A stretch of DNA of 64,000 bases, from the NCBI RefSeq assembly GCF_030159855.1, contig NZ_BSNG01000001.1:1612001-1676000 (forward strand). Direction: 5' to 3'. Shown one piece after another: positions 19,101-27,707 of the stretch (the stretch's first letter is position 1; every line of letters starts with the position of its first letter). A program made the translations under genes and the position numbers. Under the pieces are notes generated by a model, which did not search any database, was not told the origin of the DNA, and saw only the letters and a list, made by a program, of their open reading frames with translations. This DNA is from Devosia yakushimensis (GTDB lineage Bacteria; Pseudomonadota; Alphaproteobacteria; Rhizobiales; Devosiaceae).

Positions 19101-19649
19101 CTCGTTGACCCGCACGATGGGGGGGCCGCCATCGGGGTCATCCACCAGATCAAAGCTGGTTACACGCGGCCCGAACAGGTCCTGCACCACCTGCACGTGG
19201 GGACGAACCAGCGTAACGGTGGCGCCAGGCTGGCCGAAGACCGCCCGGGCCGGCGAGAAGCCGACCTCAAAGGCCTCGATCGATACCTTCGCCCCCGTCT
19301 TGGCGTCGGTGAGCATGACGGGCGAAAGTTGAATGACGGGCCAGACGCCATTTTCGAGGGCCAGCGCCATCTGCCCCAGTTGCAGATCGGCTGTCGGCGG
19401 GAAGGCCGATTGCGCCAGGGCGCGCACGGCATCGCCGCCGAAGGGCAGCCGGATCGGCGTGATCAGCAGGACCATGTAGAGCAACAGCGACAGGACGGCA
19501 GGAATGCCCAGCACCCAGACGCAGACTTTGGCTGCATGGCGCACGGGATGCCGCCCGCCCGCGGCAGGCGATAAAGTTGGCGTGTCTGCGGGTAAAGGTG
19601 ACGCGCTCACTTGCTTCCAGATCGAAACTCGGCCGGTATCTGCTGGCAC
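16131..19649 (-). CDS. AsmA/YhdP-like envelope protein (DUF3971 type)
   Basis: A 1172-residue inner-membrane-anchored protein of the AsmA/YhdP superfamily, whose members bridge the periplasm and are implicated in phospholipid transport to the outer membrane. A single N-terminal membrane segment (about 45-66, VWVLGIPAVLSLLLYMVLLI) is followed by a very long beta-rich periplasmic region with repeated RLDMLQKGLGVDL- and GTVKNARMRF-type strands. The C-terminal segment (LTGTYVPLFGLNSAFQKIPIIGPLLGG) is the conserved AsmA C-terminal motif. The start is GTG at 19649; GTG at 19610, 13 codons in and behind GGAAG, is equally plausible. Confidence 0.82.
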   Translation of the reverse strand: MPADTGRVSIWKQVSASPLPADTPTLSPAAGGRHPVRHAAKVCVWVLGIPAVLSLLLYMVLLITPIRLPFGGDAVRALAQSAFPPTADLQLGQMALALENGVWPVIQLSPVMLTDAKTGAKVSIEAFEVGFSPARAVFGQPGATVTLVRPHVQVVQDLFGPRVTSFDLVDDPDGGPPIVRVNEGEDAFPAVDISQQGIDLRGAAQPVQMRSDNDWLIYNLEASEKGIADIVEHAAQGRFSKLVIRDGTVDMSDSVYGLFRRFENINLEIGPTPDRRNTHGRFSATLGGRTMSGSLSRTLDDAGGARLEADVTNIDFAAVLPFIDDPSSLAAIRGAGALSFDVQFAPEGKLIDGNFKIDATGLDLRIADSYFPIASSIMNINWAPEKGQFTLEESALQIGQSSARVSGVFALGLDSKFGPTTGIALKATDVRIQPGDMEAPAEPFDSMEFSGWSAPLYGALGIDRLIARKGAATIETTGRLDMLQKGLGVDLTLAGQGVSADDVKRLWPYIMNTESRDWFVANVTGGTVKNARMRFNFPVGTMSLEGEDKPIPKDALQIDMVGEGVTVTPTAEMAPIALEGETRLQIDDSNVTISAGGGQIATASGALKVTNPALVMDNSVLSERIIEVSGDLDGSIPALLALTREQQPQAIENTPLPLDLDALSGTVDAGLVVTVKLPDEDSGRPLNIDYVLNGTVAGFASAQPIKGHQIGNGQLAFSASQAGYQVGGTAEVNGMKVDVEILGTLESQPAFRLSTIVTAEDLAKLGFDASQFLGGSVRIVGQPMPDDSIQVAADLQDARLTIKDIGISKAAGTPGTLHANVKQNGEVTELGGIDLSFGSVHLQGGVKYHATEGLQSANFEQFALSAGDNAQLALAPRDGGYSVQIRGAQLDLRPMLKQFFGLGEGTGGVQSTFNQTIALDARLDRALGYYATTAFNMNLDLLLRGSDLRRVGMSAQFSDGNAVSVTTNPTPDGRTMSVAFNDAGTILRLLGVYSQLAGGEGSLVLNTFNQQKLDVGQLLMRRFAIVDEANVAQVLGNHSDSRAAIARQNRLDFDNAKVDFVRRSDRVEVTNAVLSGSTVGGTLRGFIYTQQRQYDLTGTYVPLFGLNSAFQKIPIIGPLLGGREGEGLLGVTFSVTGALSSPVFRINPLSALAPGALRELFEFRANEQPRVE

Positions 19650-19756
19650 CCCTGAGAATCAACCGCAGAATGCGGTCTAGTGCCTGATGATACCGGCTGT
19701 AATATGGCGCTGACACCTACAATAGCACCCAGCCGGAAAGGCCAGGAGTTCCCACG

Positions 19757-20236
19757 ATGACCGAACTGCAAGAGGGCGACCTCGCACCAACTTTTACTTT
19801 GCCAGTGGATGATGGTTCGACCTTCGATCTGGCGCGCCATGCCGGCAGGCCTGTTGTCCTCTATTTTTATCCTGAAGACGACTCGGGCGGGTGCGTCAAT
19901 GAGAACCAAGAATTTTCGGCGCTGTCCCCTGAATTTACCAAGCGCGGCGCGGTTTTAGTGGGCATATCGCCAGACGATCTGGCCAGTCATGTCAAGTTTC
20001 GCGCCAAGTATGACCTGGCCGTACCCTTGGCGGCGGACCCCGAGCACAAGGCCATCGAGGCTTTCGGGCTGTGGAAGCTGAAAAAACTCTATGGACGCGA
20101 GTTTATGGGGCTGATCCGCACCTCGTTCATCATCGGCGCCGACGGTCGCATCGCCCGGATCATCCGTGCGACGCGGATCGTAGGGCATGCGCAAAAAATG
20201 CTGGAAGCGCTGGACGCCCATCTCGCCGCAAAGTAG
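19757..20236 (+). CDS. bcp: Thioredoxin-dependent peroxiredoxin, Bcp/PrxQ type
   Basis: Reduces peroxides through a peroxidatic Cys. The 159 residues contain YFYPEDDSGGCVNE with Cys46; the usual TPGCT motif reads SGGCV, so the Thr normally three residues before the Cys is Ser. There is no second Cys at the PrxQ resolving position, so it would act as a 1-Cys enzyme. The C-terminal RTSFIIGADGRIARII matches the family. It is divergent from the AsmA-like gene and 76 bases upstream of the M23 gene. Confidence 0.9.
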   Translation: MTELQEGDLAPTFTLPVDDGSTFDLARHAGRPVVLYFYPEDDSGGCVNENQEFSALSPEFTKRGAVLVGISPDDLASHVKFRAKYDLAVPLAADPEHKAIEAFGLWKLKKLYGREFMGLIRTSFIIGADGRIARIIRATRIVGHAQKMLEALDAHLAAK

Positions 20237-20312
20237 CGCGGCTTTTGCCTTTATTAACCATGCCTCGCCATAATTTGCTCACCATGTTGTTGGTGTCGCG
20301 AGGTGTGTTGCG

Positions 20313-21458
20313 TTGCGTTATTCAGCCAGTTTTGGCGGTCCCGCCACTCCCGCTCCGGCGCCGCGCCAGGGTGTCCGCCCTGCCCTTTTCTACGGCATGT
20401 TCGCCACCCTGCTCTGTGCCAATGCGCTGACGGCTACCGCCTTTGTGTTTTCGAGTGACATCGCCAAACTGTGGAACCGGCAGGACGACCAGGTTGTCGC
20501 AGCCTATGAGGACCGCATCGCGCAATTGCGCGTCGAGGTCGACCGCCTGCATTCGCGCAGTTACGCGCAGGCGGGTGATATCAATCTTCAGTTGCAGGAA
20601 TTGTCGCAGCAGCAGGAAGTGCTGCTCGAGCAGCATCAGCTGGTGAAGGTTCTGGTCGATAAGGCCGGGCAATTGGGAATCGATAGCGCAGCGCTACCCA
20701 CAGCGACCGGTGCCCCGGACATCGCGCCCCTGGCGATGAACAGCGGCAATGCCGAAATCGATGCGACAGCCACGGCGATCTCGCAGATGATGGGCGAAAC
20801 CCAGTTCGCCATGACCTCGATTGCCGAAACGGCAACGCAGCGGACGCGCAATATCGTGACCGAGCTGACGGGGTTGGGCATTCGCGTGGACTTGCCCAGC
20901 GAGGACGCAGACGGGGTTGGCGGCCCGCTTCTGGCGGCGGTGGATGGCGCCGACGCTTCTTCGCCAATGATCGACGATGCAAACGCGGTGATGGCCGCGC
21001 TGGTGCGCTACAAGGCAGCCCGCGACACCATCGATACCGCACCGGTCCACATGCCGATTTCAGGCAGTTTCCGGCAGAGTTCGGGCTTCGGCAATCGCAC
21101 CGATCCCTTTACTGGCCGGCGGGCGTTTCATTCGGGTCTCGACTTTGCCGCGACCAGCGGCACCATCGTCTTGAGTGCGGGCGCCGGCGTCGTCAGCTTT
21201 GTCGGGCAGCAGTCAGGCTATGGCAATGTGGTGGAGGTGACCCATGCCAATGGGCTCATTACCCGCTACGCCCATTTGTCGGGCTTTCTGAGCGAGGTCG
21301 GGCAGCGGGTGAACACCGGCAGCCCGATCGCCAAAGTGGGCTCTACCGGCCGCTCGACCGGCCCGCACCTGCATTTCGAAGTGCGCCGGGACGACATGGC
21401 CATCAATCCCAAGACCTTTATCGAGGCGGGCAAGCGGCTGACGGCCCTGCTCGGCTGA
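20313..21458 (+). CDS. M23 (LytM) peptidoglycan endopeptidase-like protein
   Basis: Probable periplasmic cell-wall hydrolase or activator. The 381 residues comprise a short Pro/Ala-rich cytosolic start, one membrane segment (about 27-48), a coiled-coil (about 60-115, RIAQLRVEVDRLHSR onward), and a C-terminal M23 domain (about 265-370). All metal and catalytic residues are present: FHSGLDF (His and Asp of HxxxD), RYAHLS, and HLHFEV (HxH), so it may be active. The start is TTG at 20313 behind GAGGTG. Its 3' end forms part of the terminator hairpin shared with prfB. Confidence 0.87.
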   Translation: MRYSASFGGPATPAPAPRQGVRPALFYGMFATLLCANALTATAFVFSSDIAKLWNRQDDQVVAAYEDRIAQLRVEVDRLHSRSYAQAGDINLQLQELSQQQEVLLEQHQLVKVLVDKAGQLGIDSAALPTATGAPDIAPLAMNSGNAEIDATATAISQMMGETQFAMTSIAETATQRTRNIVTELTGLGIRVDLPSEDADGVGGPLLAAVDGADASSPMIDDANAVMAALVRYKAARDTIDTAPVHMPISGSFRQSSGFGNRTDPFTGRRAFHSGLDFAATSGTIVLSAGAGVVSFVGQQSGYGNVVEVTHANGLITRYAHLSGFLSEVGQRVNTGSPIAKVGSTGRSTGPHLHFEVRRDDMAINPKTFIEAGKRLTALLG

Positions 21459-21478
21459 TTGCCCGCAGGGCCGTCAGC
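21437..21478. terminator. Bidirectional hairpin between the M23 gene and prfB
   Basis: A perfect 14-base inverted repeat: GCTGACGGCCCTGC (21437-21450) pairs with 21465-21478. The left arm lies inside the M23 coding sequence and its stop codon is in the loop; the right arm abuts the prfB stop. No long T-run follows in either direction, so termination strength is uncertain. Confidence 0.6.
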
Positions 21479-22604
21479 TTATTCGGCTTCCGCTACGTCG
21501 GTGGCGACACCGACGCGCTGGGCCAGGGCTGCTTCCATGAACTCGTCGAGATCGCCATCCAGCACGACGGAGGGCTGGCCGCTTTCGACGCCGGTGCGCA
21601 GGTCCTTGACCATCTGGTAGGGCTGCAGCACGTAGGAGCGGATCTGGTGACCCCAGCCGATATCGGTCTTGCTGGCCGCCTGGGCATTGGCCGCCTCTTC
21701 GCGCTTCTGCAACTCGGCTTCGTAGAGACGCGATTTCAGCATGGCCATGGCGGTGGCGCGGTTCTTGTGCTGGCTGCGTTCCTGCTGACAGGCCACGATG
21801 ATGCCGGACGGCATGTGCGTAATGCGGATGGCCGAGTCGGTCGTATTGACGTGCTGGCCACCGGCGCCCGAGGCCCTATAGGTGTCGATCTTGAGATCGG
21901 ACTCGCGAATCTCGATCTCGATGGAATCATCGACCACGGGATAGACCCAGCAGCTCGAAAAGCTCGTATGCCGGCGGGCAGCCGAGTCATAGGGGCTGAT
22001 GCGGACCAGCCGGTGCACGCCACTCTCGGTCTTGAGCCAGCCATAGGCATTGTGCCCCTTGACCAGGATGGTGGCGGACTTGATGCCGGCTTCTTCGCCG
22101 TCATGCATTTCGAGCACTTCGACCTTCATCTTCCGCCGTTCGGCCCAGCGCGTATACATGCGCAGCAGCATATTCGCCCAATCCTGGCTCTCGGTGCCAC
22201 CGGCGCCGGAGTGGATTTCGACATAGCAGTCATTGGCGTCGACTTCGCCCGATAGCAGCGTTTCGATCTGCCGGCGGCGAGCCGTCTGCTTGAGCTCGAT
22301 CAGCGAGTCTTCGGCGTCCTTGACGATACCGGCGTCGCCTTCGGCCTCACCCATTTCGATCAGCTCGGAATTGTCGCGAATTCCGGCTTCGAGCTCACGC
22401 ACGGCCTTGACGGCAACGTCGAGCTCGTCGCGCTCGCGCATGGCAGTGCGGGCTTTTTCCGGATCATTCCAGAAATCGGGGGATTCAGTTTGCGCATTCA
22501 GCGCGTCGAGACGGACTTCTGCAGTATCCCAGTCAAAGATGCCTCCTCAGCAGGGTCAGAACCTGCTCGATTTCGGCGACGGTCTTTTCGATTTCCGTAC
22601 GCAT
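21479..22604 (-). CDS. prfB: Peptide chain release factor 2, made by +1 programmed frameshift
   Basis: RF2 recognises UGA and UAA and releases the nascent chain. The short first frame starts at ATG 22604 (MRTEIEKTVAEIEQVL) and meets an in-frame TGA at codon 24 (22535-22533); the rest is in the +1 frame. The slip site reads AGGAGG-CAT-CTT-TGA-C, with a Shine-Dalgarno-like AGGAGG (22547-22542) just upstream, the classic autoregulatory arrangement. Total product is about 374 residues, normal for RF2. GGQ is present (GAGGQHVN); the stop-recognition tripeptide reads SPY rather than SPF. It lies downstream of mrcA and def. Confidence 0.96.
22533..22547 (-). promoter_or_regulatory. prfB +1 frameshift signal
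   Basis: Read on the minus strand: AGGAGG, three bases, CTT, TGA, C. The CTT codon slips to TTG-type pairing so that GAC is read next instead of the TGA stop. When RF2 is scarce the TGA is read slowly and slipping rises, giving autoregulation. The internal AGGAGG is a perfect anti-16S match, compared with AGGGGG in E. coli. Confidence 0.95.
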
Positions 22605-22673
22605 GGTTTGTTCCTTCAAAACTGGCGCCCCGTGTAACGGAGAGCGGGTTGAGGATCAACCTTGTGGCAGCAA

Positions 22674-23180
22674 TTATGCCCGCCGGCTCTTCTCGAACTT
22701 GCGCAACGCAGCGTCGCGCTTGAGCCGCGAAACGCGCGCGAGGAAGAAAACGCCGTTCATCTGGTCAATTTCATGCAGGGCCACCCGCGCGACAAAGCCG
22801 TCGAGGTGGAGACGGTGGCTGACACCATCGGGGTCGTCATAGGCAATTTCGGCGTCGACTGGACGTGTAACCGCCAGCTCGATGCCCGGAAGGGACACGG
22901 AGCCTTCCACGCCGCTCGCCGTTTCTTCAGCAACGGCAACGACTTGCGGATTAAACAGAACGCGATAGTCGCGCTGCGCCGGATCGTCCGTCATGGAGAT
23001 GACGACGAGAGGCTCGGTCTCGCCGAGATGGGCCGCCGCAAGACCATAGGCCAAGGCATCCTTTGCTGCCGCCAACAAGCGCTGGCCTGCTTGCAGCATA
23101 GCCCCATCGACCGGGCGGGGCTTGGCCGGCCGGTTCAGTGCGGCATGCGGATAGACAACGAAATCGGGCACGGCCTGCAT
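22674..23180 (-). CDS. Peptide deformylase-like protein lacking metal ligands
   Basis: A 168-residue member of the deformylase fold family, probably not an active metalloenzyme. The three signature motifs are degenerate: GLAAAH (46-51) where GxGLAAxQ has Gln; EGSVS (92-96) where EGCLS carries the metal Cys; HEIDQ (136-140) where HExDH has the second His. Two of the three metal ligands (Cys and second His) are therefore lost, while the catalytic Glu and first His remain. It lies 20 bases after mrcA and 69 bases before prfB, on the same strand. Its start codon overlaps a dispersed repeat. Confidence 0.85.
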   Translation of the reverse strand: MQAVPDFVVYPHAALNRPAKPRPVDGAMLQAGQRLLAAAKDALAYGLAAAHLGETEPLVVISMTDDPAQRDYRVLFNPQVVAVAEETASGVEGSVSLPGIELAVTRPVDAEIAYDDPDGVSHRLHLDGFVARVALHEIDQMNGVFFLARVSRLKRDAALRKFEKSRRA

Positions 23181-23204
23181 CAGTTGAATGTCGATTGGTC
23201 CTAG
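23177..23204. repeat. Half copy of a dispersed repeat at the mrcA-def junction
   Basis: Twenty-eight bases covering the def-like start codon and the mrcA stop codon match 31161-31188 with two mismatches. The copy at 31132-31188 is a complete palindrome, whereas this one is a single arm. It leaves the def-like gene without an obvious ribosome site. Confidence 0.75.
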
Positions 23205-25678
23205 AACAGGCCGCCACGTCCGGCATTAGGGTCAACATAGGCGTTATCGGCTGTCGGCTGGGCCATGTAGCCGCTGCCGTATTGCTGCTGCATCTGTTGC
23301 TGCCGCTGGACGGCATCGGCGGCATTGACGCCCAGCCCGATTACCGAGGTTGCCAGATTGGGTCCGGTGCCGGGCTTGAAGGATTCTTCAATACCCCCGC
23401 CTTCACCGCTATAGGCCTGCACACCGGAATTGGGATTGATCCATGCCGTCGTCATGCCTGGGGGCACATTGAACGGCGTCGCCGGCGTTCCGGCCAGGGC
23501 CTTTTGCATGAATTCGGTGAAGATCGGGGTTGCGAACGTGCCGCCGGTGACGGAACTGCCCATGGAACGCGGCTGGTCGTAACCGACATAGACGCCCACG
23601 GCGAGTTCCGGCGTGAAGCCGACAAACCAGGCGTCCTTATAATCATTGGTGGTGCCGGTTTTGCCAGCGACCGGGCGGTTGAGCACCTTGGCGGCGGTGC
23701 CGGTGCCCCGCTGCACCACGCCTTCCATCATCGAGGTGATCTGATAGGCGGTCATCGGGTCGAGCACCTGCTCGCGGTTATCGACGATGCGAGGTTCGCC
23801 CTGCCCCTGCCAGGCGTCGGCAACGCAGCCCTCGCAGATCCGCTGATCGTGGCGATAGACCGTAACGCCATAGCGATCCTGGATGCGGTCGATCAAGGTC
23901 GGCACGATCTTGCGGCCGCCATTGGCGATGGTGGCATAGGCCGCCGTCATCCGCATATCGGTGGTTTCGCCGGCACCGAGCGCCATGGCCAGCACAGGCT
24001 GCATGCTGTCATAGACGCCGAACAGCCGGGCATATTCGGCCACCAGCGGCATGCCGATATCCTTGGCAAGCCGCACCGTCATCACGTTGCGGCTGCGCTC
24101 GATGCCGCGCCGCAGGGTTTGCGGACCATAGAATTGCTGGGCATAGTTTTCCGGCCGCCAGATGGAGCCATCGGCATTGCGGATTTCGACGGGCGCGTCG
24201 AGCACCACCGAGGCCGGGGTATAGCCGTTGTCGAGCGCGGCAGCGTAAACGATCGGCTTGAAGGATGAGCCGGGCTGGCGCAGCGCCTGGGTCGCCCGGT
24301 TGAACTCGGATTCGGCGAAGGAGAAGCCCCCCACCATGGCCAGAACGCGACCGGTGCGCGGGTCCATGGCAACCAGGGCGCCCTCGATTTCGGGAACCTG
24401 TTCCAGGGTATAAATGCCCGTCTTGCCGCTGACCGGCGATACATAGACCACGTCGCCCACTTTGAGGATGTCCGACAGCGACCTGGAGACCCATTTGACT
24501 TCGGGGCCTGAAAGGGTTCCCTCAACGCGGTCCTGGCCAACGGCGCCATCGACGGCAGACGCGGGCCGAAGACCGATATGGGCCTCGTTGCCATTCATCT
24601 CCAGCACAACGGCCAATTGCCATTCGGGCACATCGCTGAGCGGCCTGATCTTGGAAACGTCGACGCCCCAATCCTCCCCGATCTCGATGCTGGCCACCGG
24701 CTCGCGGAAGCCCCGGGTATGATCATAGGCGATCAGCCCATCCATCAGCGAGCGGCGGGCATATTCCTGCAGCTTGGGGTCCAATGTGGTGCGCACCGAA
24801 AGGCCGCCGCCATAGAGCTGGTCTTCGCCATAAAGCTTGGCCAGTTCGCGGCGGACTTCCTCGGTAAAATATTCGGCGGCATAGAGCTGGCTGCCGCCGG
24901 CGCGGGGCACGACATTGAGCGGCTCTTCCTTGGCCAGGGCCGCCTCTTCGGCAGTCGCATAGCCATTTTCAACCATGCGATCGATCACCCAGTTGCGGCG
25001 CTCGATGGCGGCCTGCGGGCGGCGGAACGGGTGGTAATTATTGGGGCCCTTGGGAAGCGCCGCGATATAGGCGGCTTCGGCCAGATCGAGCTGGTAGAGC
25101 GCCTTGTCGAAATAGTTGAGCGCCGCGGCGGCAACGCCATAGGAGTTGAGCCCGAGGAAAATCTCGTTGAGATAGAGCTCCAGAATCCGGTCCTTGGAGA
25201 AGGTGGATTCAATGCGGACCGCCAGCAGGGCTTCCTGGATCTTACGATCCCAGGTCTGCTCGGTGGTCAGCAGGAAGTTCTTGGCCACTTGCTGGGTAAT
25301 GGATGAACCGCCACCTTGAATCGCCGAGTTACCGTCCATCCGTGCCATGAGATTGTCACGGACAGCCCGGAACACACCGTCGACGGCGATGCCACCGTGG
25401 CTATAGAAGTCCTTGTCTTCGGCCGAGAGGAAAGCCTGGACAACCAGCGGCGGCACGGTTTCGATCGGCTGGAACAGGCGCCGTTCGCGCGCGAACTCGG
25501 CCAGCAGCGTACCGTCGGCAGCGTGAACGCGGGTCGTCACCGGAGGCTGGTAGTCCTTGAGAACGGTGTAGTCCGGCAGCGCGGCCGAAACCGTCGTCAG
25601 GTAGAAAGCGCCGCCAGCCACGCCGGCCAGCGCCAAGAACATTCCAAAGCCAAAAATCCAGCCGAGCAAACGCAGCAT
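23201..25678 (-). CDS. mrcA: Class A penicillin-binding protein 1A (bifunctional)
   Basis: Polymerises and crosslinks peptidoglycan. An N-terminal membrane anchor (about 5-27) leads to a GT51 glycosyltransferase domain with the catalytic Glu in SAEDKDFYSHGG and GGSSITQQVAKN. The transpeptidase domain has SxxK in PGSSFKP, SRN for SxN, and the KTGT box in GKTGTTNDYKDAW. The C-terminal tail is rich in Gln/Met. The ATG at 25678 (MLRLLGWIFGFG) has GGAGAGA eight bases upstream and precedes the anchor directly; the frame runs on to 25762 without family sequence. It is first of the mrcA-def-prfB series. Confidence 0.95.
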   Translation of the reverse strand: MLRLLGWIFGFGMFLALAGVAGGAFYLTTVSAALPDYTVLKDYQPPVTTRVHAADGTLLAEFARERRLFQPIETVPPLVVQAFLSAEDKDFYSHGGIAVDGVFRAVRDNLMARMDGNSAIQGGGSSITQQVAKNFLLTTEQTWDRKIQEALLAVRIESTFSKDRILELYLNEIFLGLNSYGVAAAALNYFDKALYQLDLAEAAYIAALPKGPNNYHPFRRPQAAIERRNWVIDRMVENGYATAEEAALAKEEPLNVVPRAGGSQLYAAEYFTEEVRRELAKLYGEDQLYGGGLSVRTTLDPKLQEYARRSLMDGLIAYDHTRGFREPVASIEIGEDWGVDVSKIRPLSDVPEWQLAVVLEMNGNEAHIGLRPASAVDGAVGQDRVEGTLSGPEVKWVSRSLSDILKVGDVVYVSPVSGKTGIYTLEQVPEIEGALVAMDPRTGRVLAMVGGFSFAESEFNRATQALRQPGSSFKPIVYAAALDNGYTPASVVLDAPVEIRNADGSIWRPENYAQQFYGPQTLRRGIERSRNVMTVRLAKDIGMPLVAEYARLFGVYDSMQPVLAMALGAGETTDMRMTAAYATIANGGRKIVPTLIDRIQDRYGVTVYRHDQRICEGCVADAWQGQGEPRIVDNREQVLDPMTAYQITSMMEGVVQRGTGTAAKVLNRPVAGKTGTTNDYKDAWFVGFTPELAVGVYVGYDQPRSMGSSVTGGTFATPIFTEFMQKALAGTPATPFNVPPGMTTAWINPNSGVQAYSGEGGGIEESFKPGTGPNLATSVIGLGVNAADAVQRQQQMQQQYGSGYMAQPTADNAYVDPNAGRGGLF

Positions 25679-25865
25679 ATAGTCGGTCTCTCCACGGCAC
25701 ACCGCCCGGTCGCCGGCACGCCCGCATAACGTGACCGACACCGCGTTGGTGCACCCTGTCAATATTAGGCGGAATCATAGCAGAGCGCGTTGAAAATGTA
25801 GACTGGAAGTCAACGCGTTGAGCCGGGCTCGTGCCGTTGGCCGCTGGCGTGACGGATTTGTCACA

Positions 25866-27101
25866 TCACTCTCCGGGCTTGAGGCTGTCGAAATAGGTCG
25901 AGATGCCCCGCGCCAGGGCGTTGGCCGTGCGATCCTGCCAATCGCTCTGCATGAGGTTGGCAATATCGGTGGCGTTGGAAAGAAAGCCCAGCTCGATCAG
26001 CAGTGAAGGCACGTCAGGGGCCTGCAGCACAAAGAAATCGGCCTGGCGCACCGGGAAGCGGCGCAGCTCCACGCTGGGTTCGAGCTGATGCACGATAGCC
26101 TGGGCGGCCATGTAGGATTGCATGCGCATCTCGCGGCGCATCAGGTCCATCAGGATATCGACAACTTCAGGGGCCATTCGCGGCACGGCAAAGCCGGCGA
26201 TCACGTCGGTCTTGTTCTCATTGTCGGCCAGCACCTTGTCGAGCACGTCGGTGGCGTTCTCGTCGCGCGTATAGACGCTGGCGCCGCGGATTTCCGGCTG
26301 TTGGAAGCTATCAGCATGCAGCGAGATAAAGAGGTCAGCCTTGTTGGCGCGGGCCAGGGCAACGCGCTCTTCCAGGCGCAGGAAAGTGTCATCTTCGCGG
26401 GTCAGCGCGACGTCAAAGCGCCCCGACTCGACCAGCAATTGCTGCAACTTGAGGGCGAAGGCGAGGACGATGTCCTTTTCCTTGATGCCGTTGGCCGCTT
26501 CGGCGCCACTATCGATGCCGCCATGGCCCGGATCAATCACAACCAGCGGACGGGTAGCGCTGGGCAGTTCCGAGCCGCCGGCCGGAGTGGACTGCGCCGG
26601 CGCCGCCGCGATATCGCTGGAAGCAGCCTTGTCCTTGGCGACATTGGCGGCAAAGTCCTCGGGCGTTGCAGGAATGATATCAACCACCAGCCGCGCGGGC
26701 TGATCCTCGAAGGGATCAAGCACATAGGCCTGTTGCACCTGGGCGGGCTGGGACAGCGTCAATATGGTGCGGACCCGGTCGGGCGCGGCCTGTTCGATCT
26801 GGTATCCCGAGACGATCCCCTCCCCGGCCGGCTCGCCCGTCGGGTCAGGGACAGAGAAGGTGGCGGCGCGCACATCGATGGCCAGCCGGTTGGGCCCATC
26901 GAGCGAAACCAGGGCAAATTCGGTCTTGGCGGCGAGGTCGACGATCAACCGTGCCCGCTCGGGCGTGTCCGATACGCGGACGTCCATCACATTGGGCAGC
27001 GCGGGCAGCGGGGTCGCGTCCTGTGCTCTTGCAGGCAAAAGTGCCGCGAAAGCCAGCAGGGCGATCACCAGCCATTGGATCGAGCGGAGGAATTTGAACA
27101 A
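25866..27101 (-). CDS. amiC: N-acetylmuramoyl-L-alanine amidase, AmiC type, with AMIN domain
   Basis: Periplasmic zinc amidase that splits septal peptidoglycan. An N-terminal signal peptide ends at ARAQDA; an AMIN domain follows (DVRVSDTPERARLIVDL onward), then an Amidase_3 domain with VIDPGHGGIDSGAEAANG (Zn His), SLHADS (Zn His) and LIELGFLSN (catalytic Glu). I choose TTG at 27101, which puts the signal peptide at the very N-terminus; GTG at 27173 would add 24 residues ahead of it. It is divergent from rne and upstream of mrcA by 187 bases. Confidence 0.9.
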   Translation of the reverse strand: MFKFLRSIQWLVIALLAFAALLPARAQDATPLPALPNVMDVRVSDTPERARLIVDLAAKTEFALVSLDGPNRLAIDVRAATFSVPDPTGEPAGEGIVSGYQIEQAAPDRVRTILTLSQPAQVQQAYVLDPFEDQPARLVVDIIPATPEDFAANVAKDKAASSDIAAAPAQSTPAGGSELPSATRPLVVIDPGHGGIDSGAEAANGIKEKDIVLAFALKLQQLLVESGRFDVALTREDDTFLRLEERVALARANKADLFISLHADSFQQPEIRGASVYTRDENATDVLDKVLADNENKTDVIAGFAVPRMAPEVVDILMDLMRREMRMQSYMAAQAIVHQLEPSVELRRFPVRQADFFVLQAPDVPSLLIELGFLSNATDIANLMQSDWQDRTANALARGISTYFDSLKPGE

Positions 27102-27173
27102 GTGCGGAACGGCCCCTATGTCATGGCTGCCGCAGTGCCAGAAAGATCGGGCGATTCTGCGGCGCTGAGGCAC

Positions 27174-27707
27174 TTATGCGATGATTTGCCGAGGCGGCCA
27201 ATAAAGGGTGTTCGAAAAGTAGGCGGCATGCGCTTTTTGACTTTCCTGTTGCCAATCTGTTGCAACACCCCTACACGCTATAGATGAGGCGCAAGCTTCC
27301 TGCGGCACCAGTTCGCGTTGGCTAGAGGCTGACGACATTGGGACAGGAAGTGGGCCGGCACCGGGGCGAAGAGACTTCCCGGAGGCTGGTTCAGAAGCGG
27401 CAAATCCTGCGCTTCTCGACAAATTTCGGTCCGCTCGGACCGGACGGCTGCTGGCATTTTATGGATGCGAGCGGCCCAATAGGAAGAGGTCAGATGGCCC
27501 GCATGCGGACAAAACGCGACGCGATCGACGTGAACGATTGCCGTTTTGCCACGCTGCATCTTCCGGCCATGACCATTTATGCCGGCGCGCCCGACACCTC
27601 CGTTTCGCGCGCCTTTACCTTCAAACCATTCGCCTCGCACAGCACCATGAGAAGGATGCCGGTTGACCGGCGGCCTCTTGTCGGCGCGCGAGCGCGCGGA
27701 GTTTACT
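27174..27707 (+). promoter_or_regulatory. Intergenic region with the long rne leader
   Basis: This 534-base gap between amiC and rne holds no convincing gene. CTGTTG (27257-27262) and TATAGA (27279-27284), 16 bases apart, are a candidate promoter that would give rne an untranslated leader of over 400 bases. RNase E is known in enterobacteria to autoregulate through cleavage of such a leader; whether this one does is inference. A small CGGTCCG/CGGACCG hairpin is at 27427-27442. Confidence 0.45.

Noticed and set aside
17196..19574. Long open frame (792 codons) on the plus strand
   Set aside because: It is antisense to the AsmA/YhdP-like gene, whose minus-strand product has a clear membrane anchor and conserved C-terminal motif. 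The antisense product has no family-like segments; long antisense frames are expected in GC-rich DNA.
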